Origin: Galbula dea
Lineage: Eukaryota > Chordata > Aves > Piciformes > Galbulidae
Assembly: GCA_013399015.1 (NCBI GenBank)
Contig: VWZX01001688.1
Coordinates: forward strand, 4,180,220-4,244,219
Length of the DNA stretch: 64,000 nt
Direction: 5' to 3'
The notes under the pieces were generated by a model that did not search any database, was not told the origin of the DNA, and was given only the letters and a program-made list of their open reading frames with translations. Shown piece by piece: positions 49,120-62,800 of the stretch; within the stretch, counting starts at the first letter, position 1, and the number at the start of each line of letters is the position of its first letter. Position numbers and translations under genes: made by a program.

Positions 49120-50754
49120 AAGATAGATAAAATAACCTGCTGCAGCTGCAAGGTTTAAAGAATGCTGATCAGATTCCAAGTCAGTGCCTTCATTGTCCTA
49201 CTGTCTGCAAGTCTAATAAGCAGCAAAATGGAATTCTTATTTTCATCCTGGATTATGATCTCAATGTTTACTGTAAATAAACTGCCTCCTGGAAATTTGA
49301 TACTAAGTATTGTGGGGGAACAGAGCTCAATGAGTCATAACTTTGCACTCAAAATTTTCCATTGAGGAAATGTTTCCACCAGGTAAAGATAAGAGGACTA
49401 TTTTTCACCTGAAGTTGTCAGAAACTGATGCAGGATAGTTTTCATTTCTATACAGAGAAGAGAGTTTCTATTTGTAGGTGTGATATTTTCAGTTTCCTTA
49501 GATGGATTGCCAATGGCTAGATAAAGGTAATGGAAGCAAGCTGATACCCTGTGCTGCTGTGACTCAGCCATAGCACACCCAGTCAAGTTCAGCTGAGTAA
49601 CAACTGAAAAAGTCAAATTTATTTCTGCTTTATAGTTTATGAACTGTTTATAAGGTTCCTACTACCCTGGCAGTACTGTTTATGATAATATTTAAATATT
49701 ATGCTTCATATAGAAACACTCAGGATGCAGGTTTTTTCTACTACCTGGACTTCTTGAAGCACCATCTGCCAACTATCAGTAGCTCTACTGTGACAGGTAA
49801 CACTCTGCAGTTACCCCTGTGCCCCAACTATTCCACCTGCACAAGGGAAACCATCTCTGAAAATTAATTCAGTGTCTGAGTGCAGCCAGAGAAGTGTCAC
49901 TGCTTTTTGTTGCCTACCCAACTGTGACACAGACTGCACAGGAAACATTGCTCCTCTCAGTGCAATTTAAAACACAGTTAACATGAGAAGGCTGCTCTTG
50001 GGAAACAGCTCTCATACTGATTGGCAACATTTTCTGTGCTCTTGCCAAAGGAAAACTGGAGTGTTTTATAAACACACCTTGGGTTGATCTGAAGTTTGTC
50101 TCTCCTTCCAAAATGCCCAGTTCACTTGTTCCCATCTTGTCCACAAACAAGTGCCTGAAGAACAATGTGAGATTTCTTTCTGTGAGCTCCTCCACACCTG
50201 GGGATGTGAGGCTCTGGGGTGCCTGCTGTCCCCTCCAGTCTCCATCTCAAACACCTGGGAGAAAAAACGTGTTTCAAACTAGGGTTTCCCAGAGGTAATA
50301 TATTAAGCAAGTAGTTACATAAATAGCCAAGAAGAAATACTGGAGAGGTCAAGTCTCCTTTCTTCTGGGCCTCAGACAGTAAATTTGGGGTTATTCTCAG
50401 GGATTCAGCCAGATGGAAGTGGACTCTATAACCAGCTTTCCTAGGGAAATGGTAGAGGTAAAGCTTTGGTTCTGTCATGGGCAAAAGGAATTTTCACCTC
50501 ATTCAATTTATTGCACAAACTTATAATCACTGATTCAGGTGATTGAGAAAGAATAAACCATGAACAATTAAGCAAGTACTTATGTAAGAACCTTTCCTCC
50601 CCCTGCTAGTCTCAACTTGCCTTATTTTTGTGGGGGGTGCACTCAGTCCACCCCAATTCCTTCAAGGAGGTGACAGTGGCACAGGAGTTTGGGGCTGAGG
50701 GAAAAGCTCTCTGGCTGCTGCTCTGTGGTTATTGTCCCTTTCCCTCAGCTCTTC

Positions 50755-50873
50755 ATAGCCCTGTCCCCGCCCTGGCATGGGACACCCACAACCATAGTCC
50801 CTTGAGGGGTCTCTGCCCCAGCATGGGTTGCCCAGGGTCTGCAGAGGGTGTCCCCGCCCCAGTGTGGCAGAGA
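50755..50873. repeat. Three diverged GC-rich units
   Basis: Related phrases built on TCCCCGCCCTGGCATGGGACA, CTGCCCCAGCATGGGTTGCC and TCCCCGCCCCAGTGTGGCAG recur about every 45-55 bp. It may be a small minisatellite or part of an old repeat. Confidence 0.45.
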
Positions 50874-51085
50874 ACCTGGCTGGGGTTAATTCAAGAGAAC
50901 ATTTAATTGTGTTTGAAAGCAGTTTTGTGATCACAAGTTGTGGCTTTGCTACTTGTCTTTCTGGATCAGTTCAAATGCTGGTAGCACCTGAAAAATTCCA
51001 GCGTAGTAAGTGAATGGCTGTTCTTCATCTTCTGCATGAAGTGGAGTGTTCAAACTAGGAAAACTGCTGGTTATGATATTAAAAT

Positions 51086-51175
51086 AAAAGAAGAAAAGGA
51101 GGAAGAAGAAAAAAAGAGAAAAAGAAAGAAAAAGAGGAAAACAGAGGAAAAAAATAGGAAAAAAAGAAAAAAAGG
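51086..51175. repeat. Polypurine tract
   Basis: 90 bp of A/G on the plus strand with only two interruptions (C at 51142, T at 51155). The first 56 bp are uninterrupted. Confidence 0.9.
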
Positions 51176-52158
51176 ACCCCCCAAAGGCACTCAAAGGAGC
51201 TGCTTTCTGCTAGGAATTCTTTCCCCTTTGGCTGACTGCATTAACTGCTTATCTGCTCCTAGCCCCCGCCCCGAGGTGTAGATTTTGTTGAGAAAGCATT
51301 TTCAATTCAGCATGTTCTATTTGAGATGCTTTGCTTTTCCAGCTACGTGATTGTGGCTTTGGGAGTGAGTGTCTAAATTCATCTTTCAGCTACCGTGGAA
51401 AGAGGAAGGAAAAAGGGGTCTGGCAGAGAAAAGGCAGCGTGCACAAAGGCTGAAGCAGCCAAAATGTGCAAACCTCACAACATTCAGACGTACAAAGCAG
51501 TAAAACTTGTGCATTTGCGTAAGCACAATCTGGGCAGAGCTGTTGCTGAGCAAATAGCAACCGTGAGTAACTTTAAATTACACTGTTATTTGATACTATT
51601 AAAGAGTCAAGGAAAAAATAATCGAAGAAACAAACCCCTTCAGCTGCAGTTAATGTTCTGCTTTCCTCCTCAAGTTTTCTGCCCCTGAAAAGCAAGATTA
51701 TTTGGCAGGGATTTCTATAACTATAAAGGAGGTCTGCTCAGTTTTCTAGAGACCTGAACATGGAAATTTCAAAGCATAACAAAGAAATAGGAATAAAAAA
51801 TGATGAATGCTTCAAAATCCAGTCCTCCCTTCGCTGGTAGAGCTCCGCTGTTCTGTTAAGATGCAGTTGCAAAGCAGAACAGGCATTTCCCAGGGGTGTC
51901 TGCAGGAGGGACATCTGTGTGTCCTGCTCCAGATCCTCATTAGCATCAGCAGCTGCAGGCCAATGGCACCGTGGAGATAATTTTGCTACGTAATTAGCTC
52001 CCTTCGTTCCCAATAGCTGCTCTCCTCTGGGGCTCCCAGTGAATGTAGCAGGAGGTGAAGGAGGCTGAGCATTTGCTCTTCAGACTTCCAGCCAGACCCT
52101 TCAGTGCTCCTGCCTGATTCCTTGGACTGGACAGGGGAGACCTCATCCTCTTCCTTAG

Positions 52159-52204
52159 GTGATGGAGTAACAGGGAAATAGGAGACAACAAAATGAAGGT
52201 TAAT
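52159..52204 (+). CDS. CASS4: Probable CASS4 first coding exon (MKVN)
   Basis: A good acceptor (CCTCATCCTCTTCCTTAG) at 52158 and a consensus donor AAT|GTAAGT at 52204 frame a 46-nt exon. Its ATG at 52193 (context CAAAATGA) opens MKVN and ends in phase 0. Joined to 59422 it gives MKVN-NTLAKALYDN, the same layout as the four-codon first exons of BCAR1 (MNHL-N) and NEDD9 (MKYK-N). An upstream ATG GAG TAA in the same exon would be a minimal uORF. The alternative exon at 48551 is less like the family. Confidence 0.55.
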
Positions 52205-55200
52205 GTAAGTATTAGATTATTTTACTGAATGGTTTTACTCTTTTATTTGTGGTGGAAGTGTACCTAGAGTAAGGTTTGTGTCTGTCAGGATCCCTTTTCA
52301 AATTCTGCTGTTGATCTTGCTTGCTGAGTCCTAACAAAGCATAAGGTCTTCACTACATTTAAAAATGTAATCCAAATTAAGCAAAAAAACCCCAACTTTA
52401 TCAAGTATTTATATGGTTAGGAAAGGTAAGCTTTTGAGCTACACATATTAAGCAATAATATGTCTTATTTAAATAAGTTCCCATGAGTGACCCTGGCTGA
52501 GATCAGCCCTTGCTTTCCATAATTTTTTGGAAATAATGGGTTTAAATGATTAATACTTGAGCCATACATTATCTCAAGAAAAGATGATGGGTTTTTTGCA
52601 CTGATTACTAGAAAATGAGTAATGGGAATGTCTCAGCAACGTGAGTAATCTCTGACAGAGTTCTGTGAGCCTGGGAAGCCCTGTGCACTCTAGGATAACG
52701 AGTGACCGTGTCCTGCAGTGTTCTCTGCAAGGAAAGTTGAAGCTCAAAAGAGGAAAGGAGTGGTGCTAGTGCTTGGTTTTAGGAAATATTGCTCCAATCC
52801 ATTTTACAGTTTTATGTTAATGTTGCCCATCCTTCCAGCACAGCACCTTGCTTTGTACTAGGCAGGATGTCTTTGACTGTGAAGCTCACTGAAGCTTTCA
52901 GCCTGACCTTACAGCTGAGCTGTGGCAGCTGTGACTCGGGGCAGGGTCTGTGCAGTCACCATGTGCCCTGTGTTGATGACAGGGGAAGGGGCGGTGTCCA
53001 GCTGTCCCGCCGGGAGCAGGGATGCACAACAGTGACTAGGGCAGGTCAAAACCAGCCACTGCTTTTCCCAGAGAAATAACCAAACTTCAGGTAAATGCAG
53101 TTCTGTCCAGAAGGGTGGGCTTAAAAAGGAATTAATGTTTTGGAGGAGATAACTGTGATGAGAGAGCTGGAGGAAGCAACAGCTTTTGGGAATTGTGCTG
53201 CTGCTGCTGATTCATTATGAATCAGAGAACACCCACCCTGAGCCTCTGCCTCTTCAGCTGCTGCCACTTCTGCCACGTCCAGGGAATCAGCAGAAACTCT
53301 GCCACAGGTCAGACAGGATGCAAGGGTTGTATCCTGTCATGCTTGTGCACTCAGGAGGAAGAACACAAGGCGGTCACTGCAACTGAAAAAACTTACAATA
53401 TGCTTCTCACAACCTGTCCTAGGAATCTCTTGCCTGTTTCCTGGGCAGGCAGGGGAAGGAGAGCAAGGACCCTGCTCTAATAAGGTTCTCTGAAGCATCT
53501 ATTGCTTAGGAGACAGAAGGAGAAAACTTGTACTAACCAGAAATTTATATTTAAATCCATGTTTGGAAGTAAATGTTGTTGTAAAATGTAATTAAGATAC
53601 TAAAAAGTACTAAAATTCCTAAAAGTAATTTGGTGCATGTGGGCAAAAACCTCTGGACAGTAGGAGGAAGCAAAACCCAGAAGTACATATAGAGTCAGGT
53701 TTTTAAATATCAGGAAATGGCGATTTATTTCTCCTTAAATTAGGGCATAAGACCACACCTGGAAAAATGAATGGGAAGGAAATCCTGATCACTGGAAACA
53801 GTGCAAGTGTTCTGTTGGTTTTAATACAGCTAGAATTTGATTAAATACATTTGTGGAGAAAAGAGAGTTGGGGGAAAATGAACAGAACTGGCTTGTAATT
53901 TCCACCCCTAAATCACTGACTGGTGTGAAGCTGCACAACTTCTCAGTGGTTCTGCTTGAAGTTTAAAAACTAGTTGGTCATTAGTTTACAAATAATTGAT
54001 TTGACCATTCAGAACTTAAAACCTAATGAATAGTGCCTGGTTCCACCCTCCACAAATGAATTAACCCTTCAATAGGCTATAAAAGCAAGTCCCTGACATT
54101 CATTCCTTGTTCAAGCTTGTACAAAAAGATCTGAAACTTCTGTGTGACCAGAACTCTTGTTTTCTAAAATAGACAAACAAAACTGACTTTCTGCAAGTCC
54201 CAGAAAATGTGACACATCCAGTGGGATGTGCAAGCCCCATGGCTGGAAGGAAGGCACATGCATGTAGAGAAAGATCTGAGCATTTAAGGTAAATTCTTTC
54301 TTCTGAGGATGTTGACCACGTGAACTCTGCCTGCAATTAACTGAATGGGGCAAAACTTAACTCTCTCTACCATTTAAAAGGGACCTCTCTGGGAAGCATG
54401 TTCCCAGCTAAGGGGGCAACGGAGAATGTTTATTTCTTCAGCTTTGTGCTGAGGTGAAGAGATTAACTGGAAACAGTTCTGTAAACATGTCAGAGGGTGT
54501 CACTGATGCATGAACATAACTGTTTAGCAAATACAACCCACTGCCTTTAGTTGTATCTTTTTCTTCTCAAATATTTTAAGTCCCCTTTTCCTGCAGTAAA
54601 AGTGCTTACAGATTTTTTTTTTGATGTGTGAAATGCAGCTGAAAAATATTTGTCTTCATCCACAAAAGAAACTCCTGTGATTAAAATTCTCTTTATTATT
54701 ATTATTATTTTAGCAGGGTTTTTAAGAGCTCAATTTAAGACAATAGATGATTTTTATTTTTACTAACTTGAAAGGCTGTGAAGTACTGCAGCACCCACAC
54801 ATCCTGTGAAGTAGGAGAGAGTAATCAACTGGAGTTTCCACATGCAAATGAGTGGGAAAAGGAGTAGAGAAATTATTCTGGCAGACTTGCAGGAAAGATG
54901 TTCAAATTATCATCTGATAATCAGGAAAGATTTTTCTAGCAACATTTGTATACATTTTGTGAGGGTGTGTTTTTTCTGTTGATTGTGCTATAGGCTGAGG
55001 ATAGAAATTGTGACAGTAGAGGGATCAGAAAATCTTAATATTTGTGGGGGCTTTACCTCAGCAGAGGTATCTTTGATGTGCACACAGTATAGATGCCAGT
55101 CTGTGAGAACTCCATTTGGAGGTTATAGAATTTTATATTATAAAATTATGCAATTATCAGCTTTACTGAGTCCTAGTTAAAATTTTTCCAGTCTTCATTA

Positions 55201-58200
55201 ATAAACATGAGTTAACAGCTTTCATTCTGAAGACTCCCAAGGGCTGTTAGGTTTTGTAGCAGGAGGCTGGCTGGATAAGGATATCTGAACAATAAAGAAG
55301 TAAAAGATCAGATTTGTAGGGTTAAGAGTTAGTATTTTACAATCCAGTAAAAGGAGAGGTTCTTTCAGCTACACAAGAACTTTTCCTTCACATCTAAGTT
55401 AACTGAACCTGTGTTACCAGAGGGCTGATGCTGTAAGTCCATTCAGAACGGTTGTGAGAAATTTACATTTCTCTAATGAGGTCATGGACTCTGTATGGGG
55501 AGAAAAATGTCTTGGGAAGCAGTTGCAGAGGATGAAGCCTCTGATTTCTAGGTCTGTGCTCTGTCATTGTCTTAAAATCTGGCCAATGAGAGTAACAGTG
55601 CTGCTGAGGTGCTTCCTCATGGGGCAATGAACTGCCTTTTAAGATGTTCGTTGCCTTAGGAGATACATTTCAGGGCTGCTGATGGGGAAGAAGCAAAAAA
55701 ACGCCGAAGAACTAAAACCACTTTGATCTCATCTGTGTTGCTTTAGTACTTACTCCCTGTTGGTTACTGTAAGGACATGTTAATGAGATCACATCAAATA
55801 ACACAGAGCTATCCACAGCTGGCTCTGGCTGGCATCTTGTGGATGACACTGTTAGACAGCCAGTTTCCTCTTCTCTGCTAATAAAGAAAAAATGCAGATC
55901 CCACTGGCCCCAAAGCACAGCTTCCTCTTAGCTAAGCATCCCATAAGGTCCCTGCAATCCTGGGAATGCAATACTTGTTTATAGTTACTAGCAGGTCAGA
56001 GACGCTTCTGCTTACATGATAGAAAGGGGCTGCCAGAGATTCTTTACATATGTCCTATACAGCTGAAAGTGTAGATGGGGCCCAGTTTCTGACAAATAGC
56101 CCCATGTTAGATGAGCCAGAGCACAAACTGCAAATAACCTCACTCCACGTAGCTGGAGATAGACTTGAGAGACCATAGCTGCCTGTGCTGGTGAGTCCAG
56201 CACTCTCCTGCTATAAACCTTCTGTAACTTTTCCCTATAAAACTGCTCCTGCTGTTAACTTTGGTCACTAAATCACTTGTCTGGGGTGAGTTTTCTTAAG
56301 AGTCTCAAAACATGAGATTTTTGGAACAGCTTTGGCATCCTGTGCCTTCTCAGTAACTCTGTCCCTTAACATGAGCAGGTACAGTCCATAGGATGTGGAG
56401 CTGCAGGGCTGGCTATAGGCTGGATGCTGGTAAGGGGCAGGGCACAGACAGGAGAGTGGAAGTTCCTTACCAAATCTCACAGTGCTTTGTTTTACTCAGC
56501 ATGCCCATACCACCCTTGTACCACCTCAAACTCCACTGGAAAATCAGCTAACCTACAGCAGGCTTTTTGCTGCCAGAACTACAGCACTTCACAGTACTGA
56601 AGCTAGTTAGTTTAATGCTTACTTGTGTGCATACCCTATGAAACAGCTAAACACAGCTAGGCATTGCTATAAGTCTGTTAAAGTTTGTTTTACCAGCATT
56701 AGGCTGATCTTCAACATCTGCTTCAGCATCCTGGGCTAATACTTGTTGAATCCACAGCTGGGACTCCTGAAAACTAATGGACCTTATACAAACAGTATTG
56801 CCTGTGTTCCTCTGGTGATAACATCGCATGAAAGAAATGCTTCACAATCTCTTCCACACCAGCCCCAGTGCAGTCAGGTCATTAGAGGCTTAGTGAGAAA
56901 CCAGTATGCTTGGAAAGAAAAGAAGAAATAAAGGGATCCTTGGGTATTCTTGTTGTACTTTCACTGACCTGGTTCTTCTCTTGCTTTATTTGTTTTGCAG
57001 TGAAACAGACCTAGAAATGTCTAGGGAAAGAGATGAGAGACTAATTGGAATAATTTTTCCTGCTAATACCTGCTGCAGTGATGTTTTACTGTTGCTGAAT
57101 GGGAACAGTATCTCCTCATTAAGCATAACATAGGTTTTATTCTGCAGTTACTACTTGCAGAAATCCTCACCAATGTGTACAGGTCCAATTCTGACCTAGG
57201 GAAAATCAGCATATTTACTCTGAACAAATGAGATCTGAAACTAGACTCCCACAGTTTTTCATGTTGATTAACGAAAGAATTAGGCCAAGTAATGTGTTTG
57301 TTATGCTAACAGATGTTTAGTGGTGAGTATGAAAGAGTTAACTGGGAACTGTCAATGTTTAGATGCCTTTTAAAACCACACTGTGAACTAATTTTTCCTC
57401 TTACTTGTGTTGGTGGAAGTAGGAAGGACACTTTTGTTGTCTAATGCACTTGAGAGGGGCTCAGCTTCTGAGTTCAGGCTTCCTGGCTCTGCCACACACT
57501 TCCTGTGTGTGCCTGGATAAGGCTCCTCACATTTTAGTTTCAGTTGCCTGTTTGCAGAAGGGGGAGAATGTCCCATCCTCCTCAGGTCTGAGGGTCTGTT
57601 TTTCACTGAGTCTCTAGGGCATTCAACAACAAGGGATCAAATGTTAAGCCAGCTCTCGAAGTGTTGCTGTTGGATAACAGGAAAAGTTGGCTATTTTCCT
57701 TTTTTGGGTGTTGTTTGTTGTTTTTTTGGGTTTTTTTTTACAACTGCAACAACACTTGAAGCCAAAGCCCACCCTAGGCTTCACTTTGTGATGGGATTCC
57801 TGGAGGCCTGACTTCAACACGGGTGGTTCAGAGCATTTGGCATTATCCAAATAGAAAGTGGACTCCTATGTTCAAGGCAAGAAGGCTGTTTTAACCAGGC
57901 TAGAACATAAGGTAAATGGGACTGTTGTCCTTCTCTGGCAGCTGCTGATGGACAAACCCATGTATCATAAAAAGGCCATTGTTCATGGCCACCCTGATGA
58001 AGAAATGTGTGCTGCTCACAACAGACCATTTTCATCAGCTGAGCTGACAAACTGGTTTTCTTCTGCTGCAACTTCAAGCCAGCTGTTCCTTTACAGCAAA
58101 TGCTCTGGACAAAAATACAAGGCATCATGTTTCCTATTTGGGTACTATCTCTTTGGACATTACTTGCACTTTCTGATAAGAAATTAACACTGAAACACAG

Positions 58201-59421
58201 CCAGTGTGCCACTGACTGGGAAGCAGGGAGTCTCATTTTAAAGCTGAAAGCAAAATGGTATCTTGTACTGGAAAACACTGTCCACAGCTCTCTCTAACCT
58301 TTGTACAAATGCCTGGGGTAAATAAAGCTACCTGCTGCTACTGCTTTTCACCCTTTTAATTGTCATCTTATAATGAGTAAGCACTAACCAAAATAAACAT
58401 GCTAATAATAAAATGTGGCAATCTACACACTTGTGATTGCCAGAAATGTATAGGCTTCAGCTGAGACAGGTAGGACTGCCTTGTGGTGACGAAGCTGGGA
58501 AATATGAATATTTGCCCTCTCACAGATTTTCTGTGATCATAGGAAAGTTACTCTCTTCTTTCTTGGTTTCCTGTCTGAAAAATAAAAAAAGAAAATCATT
58601 AAAAATTTACAATAAGAGCACACTATGAAGATGCTGAAAGATACACTGATGGTAGAAGTACTGTTTCAGGTGTGCTTACCTGAAGATCAGCTGACAAAAA
58701 CACTGACCTGCTGTGAAGACTTAGCAGCCAGCACAGTTGTTTGGTGTCACTGTGTGCATAGTTAGCTATTTCCTTGAACTAATATGTCCAGAAATTAGCC
58801 TGGGATGCTCTGAATCAGTAGGATCCAACTCTTCAGTCTGAGGTGGATGTGGACACAGCAAGCTGGACTCTGGCTCTTCACAAGCACTGCAGCCCACCAC
58901 TGCTCTTCAGCTGTATTGCCACTGGGCATTTGGTAACCTTCAGTGCTGATGTTACTGAGACTTCTGTCTTCATAAGGCTCTGAGGAAAGAAAACTTTTAA
59001 TCCAAAATAAGGAAGGTTAGGGTTTTCTTTCTTTGTTTTCTGTTTGCTTTTTTCAGGCAAGAAATAATTAGCCTTTTTCATGTGCAGCTGAAGTCCTCAG
59101 ATAAACTGTCTAGCAAGGGGAAATCACCCATTTTTTGGTATAGAGATGTTCATAAGTAATAAGCCTAAATAATGAACATCAGCAGTGCTCTTCAAGAGCC
59201 TCTGGGGGAAAGGTGGTAAAGAAATATTGCTGTACTACTATTATTTATTTCTTTACTGCACTGAACACAGCAAGCACAGGCTGCAAACATTTTAACTCTC
59301 TGAAACCAATGCAGAAAAGTTGTTTGATGTTTGAATGAAGGTGGAGATACAGACCAAACTGGAAACTAATTAACCCTTGTGCTGGTGTAATGCTGCAATG
59401 TGGATGGTTTTCTCTCTCCAG
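52205..59421 (+). other. CASS4: Probable CASS4 intron 1
   Basis: About 7.2 kb of non-coding sequence with short A/T runs and a TTA repeat at 54693-54709. It ends TCTCTCTCCAG. Overlapping frames at 57.8-58.3 kb on both strands have no recognisable domain and were not accepted. Confidence 0.6.
54693..54709. repeat. TTA trinucleotide repeat
   Basis: Between five and six tandem TTA units. Confidence 0.85.
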
Positions 59422-59850
59422 AACACCCTGGCAAAGGCTCTGTATGACAACAAGGCCGAGTGCTCAGATGAGCTGGCTTTCCGCAGAGGAGACATCCTAA
59501 CGGTGCTGGACCAGAATGTCATTGGCAGCGAGGGCTGGTGGAAATGCTCCCTCCATGGCAGGAAGGGCCTGGCCCCTGCTAACCGCCTCCAGCTCCTCGC
59601 CTCCTCTCAGGCTGTCCTGCTGCCTCCTTCCACCCCCGGCGACTCTGCAGAGTCACCAGCAGGCCAACAAATCATCTACCAGGTTCCCTCTATCCCCAAG
59701 CCTACTGTGTTGTCATCTACCTATGAGAAGATGGAGGGGTGGGTTAAATCTCCAGCCAGGGTCCCTACCCTGCCTGCCCAAGGAATATATCAGGTACCAG
59801 CCTTGGCTGCACAGCTGCTCAGTGAAAGGACCCAAAGCTCAACAAGCCAG
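59422..59850 (+). CDS. CASS4: CASS4 SH3 exon
   Basis: The acceptor is CTCTCCAG|AAC and the donor AGCCAG|GTAAGA. It encodes the SH3 domain (first 60 or so residues), then a Ser/Pro-rich stretch with two IYQVP motifs and a STYEKMEGW segment like human PVYEQMRSW. Confidence 0.95.
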
Positions 59851-62800
59851 GTAAGAACATAAGCAGCTATAACAGTAACGAATGTTATTATTAAAACCAT
59901 CACTGGGAGGGAGAAAATAATAAAGGCTATTGGCCTGAGCATTTCAGTGGAATTTTCAGCAAAGCCATTCTAATAAATGGTGTTTAGGAAACTCCCATCA
60001 ATTCTACTACAGTTTATAGCATTACCTGAGAAATGCTGCTCTGGGCAGTAGATGACAGTCTCTATACTCTGTAGTCCCTCACTTCTTTTGATAGTTTAAA
60101 GCAACCGTAAAATAGGGCAGGAAGTAAAGAATATACCATTTGTTTGGAAGACGCTAGAAATTGTTTACAAACCTACCCCAAAGTTAAAATAACAAGACAC
60201 AAAACTGTCTCCTCTGATGGTCTACAGTGTATATCCATCCAGATCCCTCTGGGCACATGTTGGGTCTTTGCATTTATCTGCACAGGAAGGAGATTCATAA
60301 TTAAAAAAAGAAAGGGGAGGGGGGGAGAAATATTACCCTTTGCTGTGTGATTGCTGCTGCCTTTGGTGTGGTTTCTACTGTTTCCAGCCTCAGCAAGCTC
60401 AGAGTGCTGCTGCCTTTCTCTTCTACTCCTCAAGCTTGTCACTACGCTCACATAAAGTGGCAGCACCTACTCTAGACATGCCAGAGGGCACAGTGTTTGG
60501 TTGTGTGCTCTGATCCAATTTCTTTCCCAAGCTGTTTTTTGCTGCTGCTGAGAGTGATCAGCGTGTATGGGGTGACAGCAGCCACCACCCCCCCTGGTTA
60601 CAGGGGGGATTTGCAAACCTGCTTTTCTAGGGTGTCATTAGAGCTGCCTGGCCTGGCCTCTTTCTCCCTGCTCCTTCTTTTGGGCATTCAAGTGAAATGT
60701 TGCAAATGGAAATGTAATTTGGCCAAATGTTACATTAAGCATCTTAACATTAAAAACAAACAAACAAGAAACCAGCCAAACTAAAAACAATCAAAAACTT
60801 GTGCTTTCTCCAGCACAAGAGAATGGGGATCCTTTTATAATAAAAAAGTAAATAGAGCCAGGCAGGGAGGGAGTTCAGTACAAGGTTTTTTTCCCAGTCC
60901 CATAAGCTCTTCAGCCCTGGGTGGCTCTTTTTTCTGTGTATGAAAATCACATTAGAAATATTAATTGAAGAATGAAATAGAAGGAAATTCAGCCCTGAAC
61001 TATATAGCCTTGTAGGTTGATTTAATCATCATTTGATTTATGGGACTCGGTTGGCCAGTTTTCATCCACTGCGCCAAGAGGACAGTTATGGAAACTGAGA
61101 TGCTGGTTCCTCCTGTGTAGCAAATGGGTACTGGAAAACAGACAGACTCTGGTGATTACATCTCTGGTGACTGAAACCTAATTTTCAGCACTGCAGCTGC
61201 ACATTCAGCCTTTGTGTAGTTACCATAACTGCAAGCTCAAACTGAGTAATAGCTACAAAAGACCCTTTTGCACTTGCTGTGATCTCATTTCTCCACATTT
61301 CTAACCTGAAAAAAACACAAGCATTTGCACATTGAATACAAAACTTATACAAACTTTCCATGTTGTCTCAGCAAATCAGGTTGAAAATGTCATTTATCAT
61401 TCTTTACCTAATGAATGGCCCAACAGAACTGCTCCTTGCCTATTCCTATCTCTCTGTCATCTCAGGAGTTTATATACCTAAGCCTTGTTTACTCTAACAA
61501 AGAAAAAAAGAATGGCCCAGCCTGGTTTTATTATTTAGAAGCTCAGATCTGCCTGAGCTGTCTCTTGCACAACCTCACAGCTGTTACTGCACCAACTGTA
61601 CCACAGTGGTCACAAGCCATACACAGATGCAGAGGGAGGCTCAGGGATGCACAGCCTGTGTGAGCGCAGAACTAAGCTTTCTGGACTGCCTCATGTATCT
61701 CCTATGGGACAACTGGCAAGTTCCTGGCGTGTTCAGCTGTCCTTTGAGCAGCTGAGTAAAGCCACTGCAAGTCTTTGAGGGAGCTGATTGGAAGTAGTAA
61801 AACAAAACCAAATCCCTCAAAGCCTGTGCACTTTCACCCTGTAGAAAACCCTTGTCATTTCTGCCTCACACCCAGGGCACCTTCTAGCTGTGCTGTGACT
61901 GAAGGTACTTTAAAAAATAGTTAAGATGTCATATTCAGTAAGTTTTCTTTCTGCTATATACTGGGTGAGATTTGATCATCTGAGGAGAGACCTGGGCTAA
62001 GGACAGCTTTCTCGATCCTACTTATCTACTTCTTGACACTACTTCTCCTTGGGAAAGTCTCCTCTCTTCTGATTTTGTATGCAAGCAGGATGGCTCACAG
62101 TGCAGAGTGCTAAGAGGGTTTGTGTTCACTCCTCATTCCCTTCCTTTACATGAGAGCTGAGAGCTTTCACAAAGCAGCAGCAAGCAGTTGTAAAGCTGGA
62201 GTTCCTCTACCATATTTCCCCTAAATTTAATCACTACAACACTCACTCACATGATGGAAAACACTACCTCCAGTTATTTTAAATAGTTTATTGTAACAGT
62301 GTTCCTATGGGTCAGTAGTTTAGAATATTCCATTTCTAACCCAGTTGTGGAAAGCCAGGCTAAACCCATTTTAAATTAACAATACTCCATGTTTTGGGAT
62401 AGATTTTAAAAAATATTTATTCCCAACATTGATATTTTAGCATCTTAACTAATTATGTCACAGATCTGGTCATGGCTCTTAAAATGATCTGTTAAGCAAA
62501 GAGGATAATTAGTCTGTAATTGGCCTAAACAATGTATTTCCCATAGCAGACTTCTCTGTTTATGGATCTGGACAGGACACCAAGGTAACTATGTTTATTC
62601 CTACCAAATTGAGTCACAGTTTTGTAACTACAGAACAGTGCATCTCAGCTTGTACCTTTTTGCTGCTCTTGCTCCCACTAAATATGGCTTGACCTCATGG
62701 CTCTGTGAGACTGGAGAAGTAGTAATTCCCCTACTTTCTTTTTTTAGTGGTTCTGCTTTTAGGTAGACTAAAGATTTAAGTGCTAACTGAAGCTGGATTT

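Larger units (their letters stand above)
46116..52158. other. CSTF1-CASS4 intergenic or CASS4 5' region
   Basis: This is mostly non-coding sequence between the CSTF1 end and the candidate CASS4 first exons. It holds a possible alternative CASS4 exon (48551-48586), a TA microsatellite (49106-49119), three diverged GC-rich units (50755-50873) and a polypurine tract (51086-51175). Reading frames here, including one of 132 codons on the minus strand near 47.6-48.0 kb, show no recognisable domain. Confidence 0.6.

Noticed and set aside
57814..58278. 154-codon minus-strand frame and an overlapping 109-codon plus-strand frame
   Set aside because: Both strands are open over the same DNA, no known domain is visible, and the interval is inside the probable CASS4 first intron.
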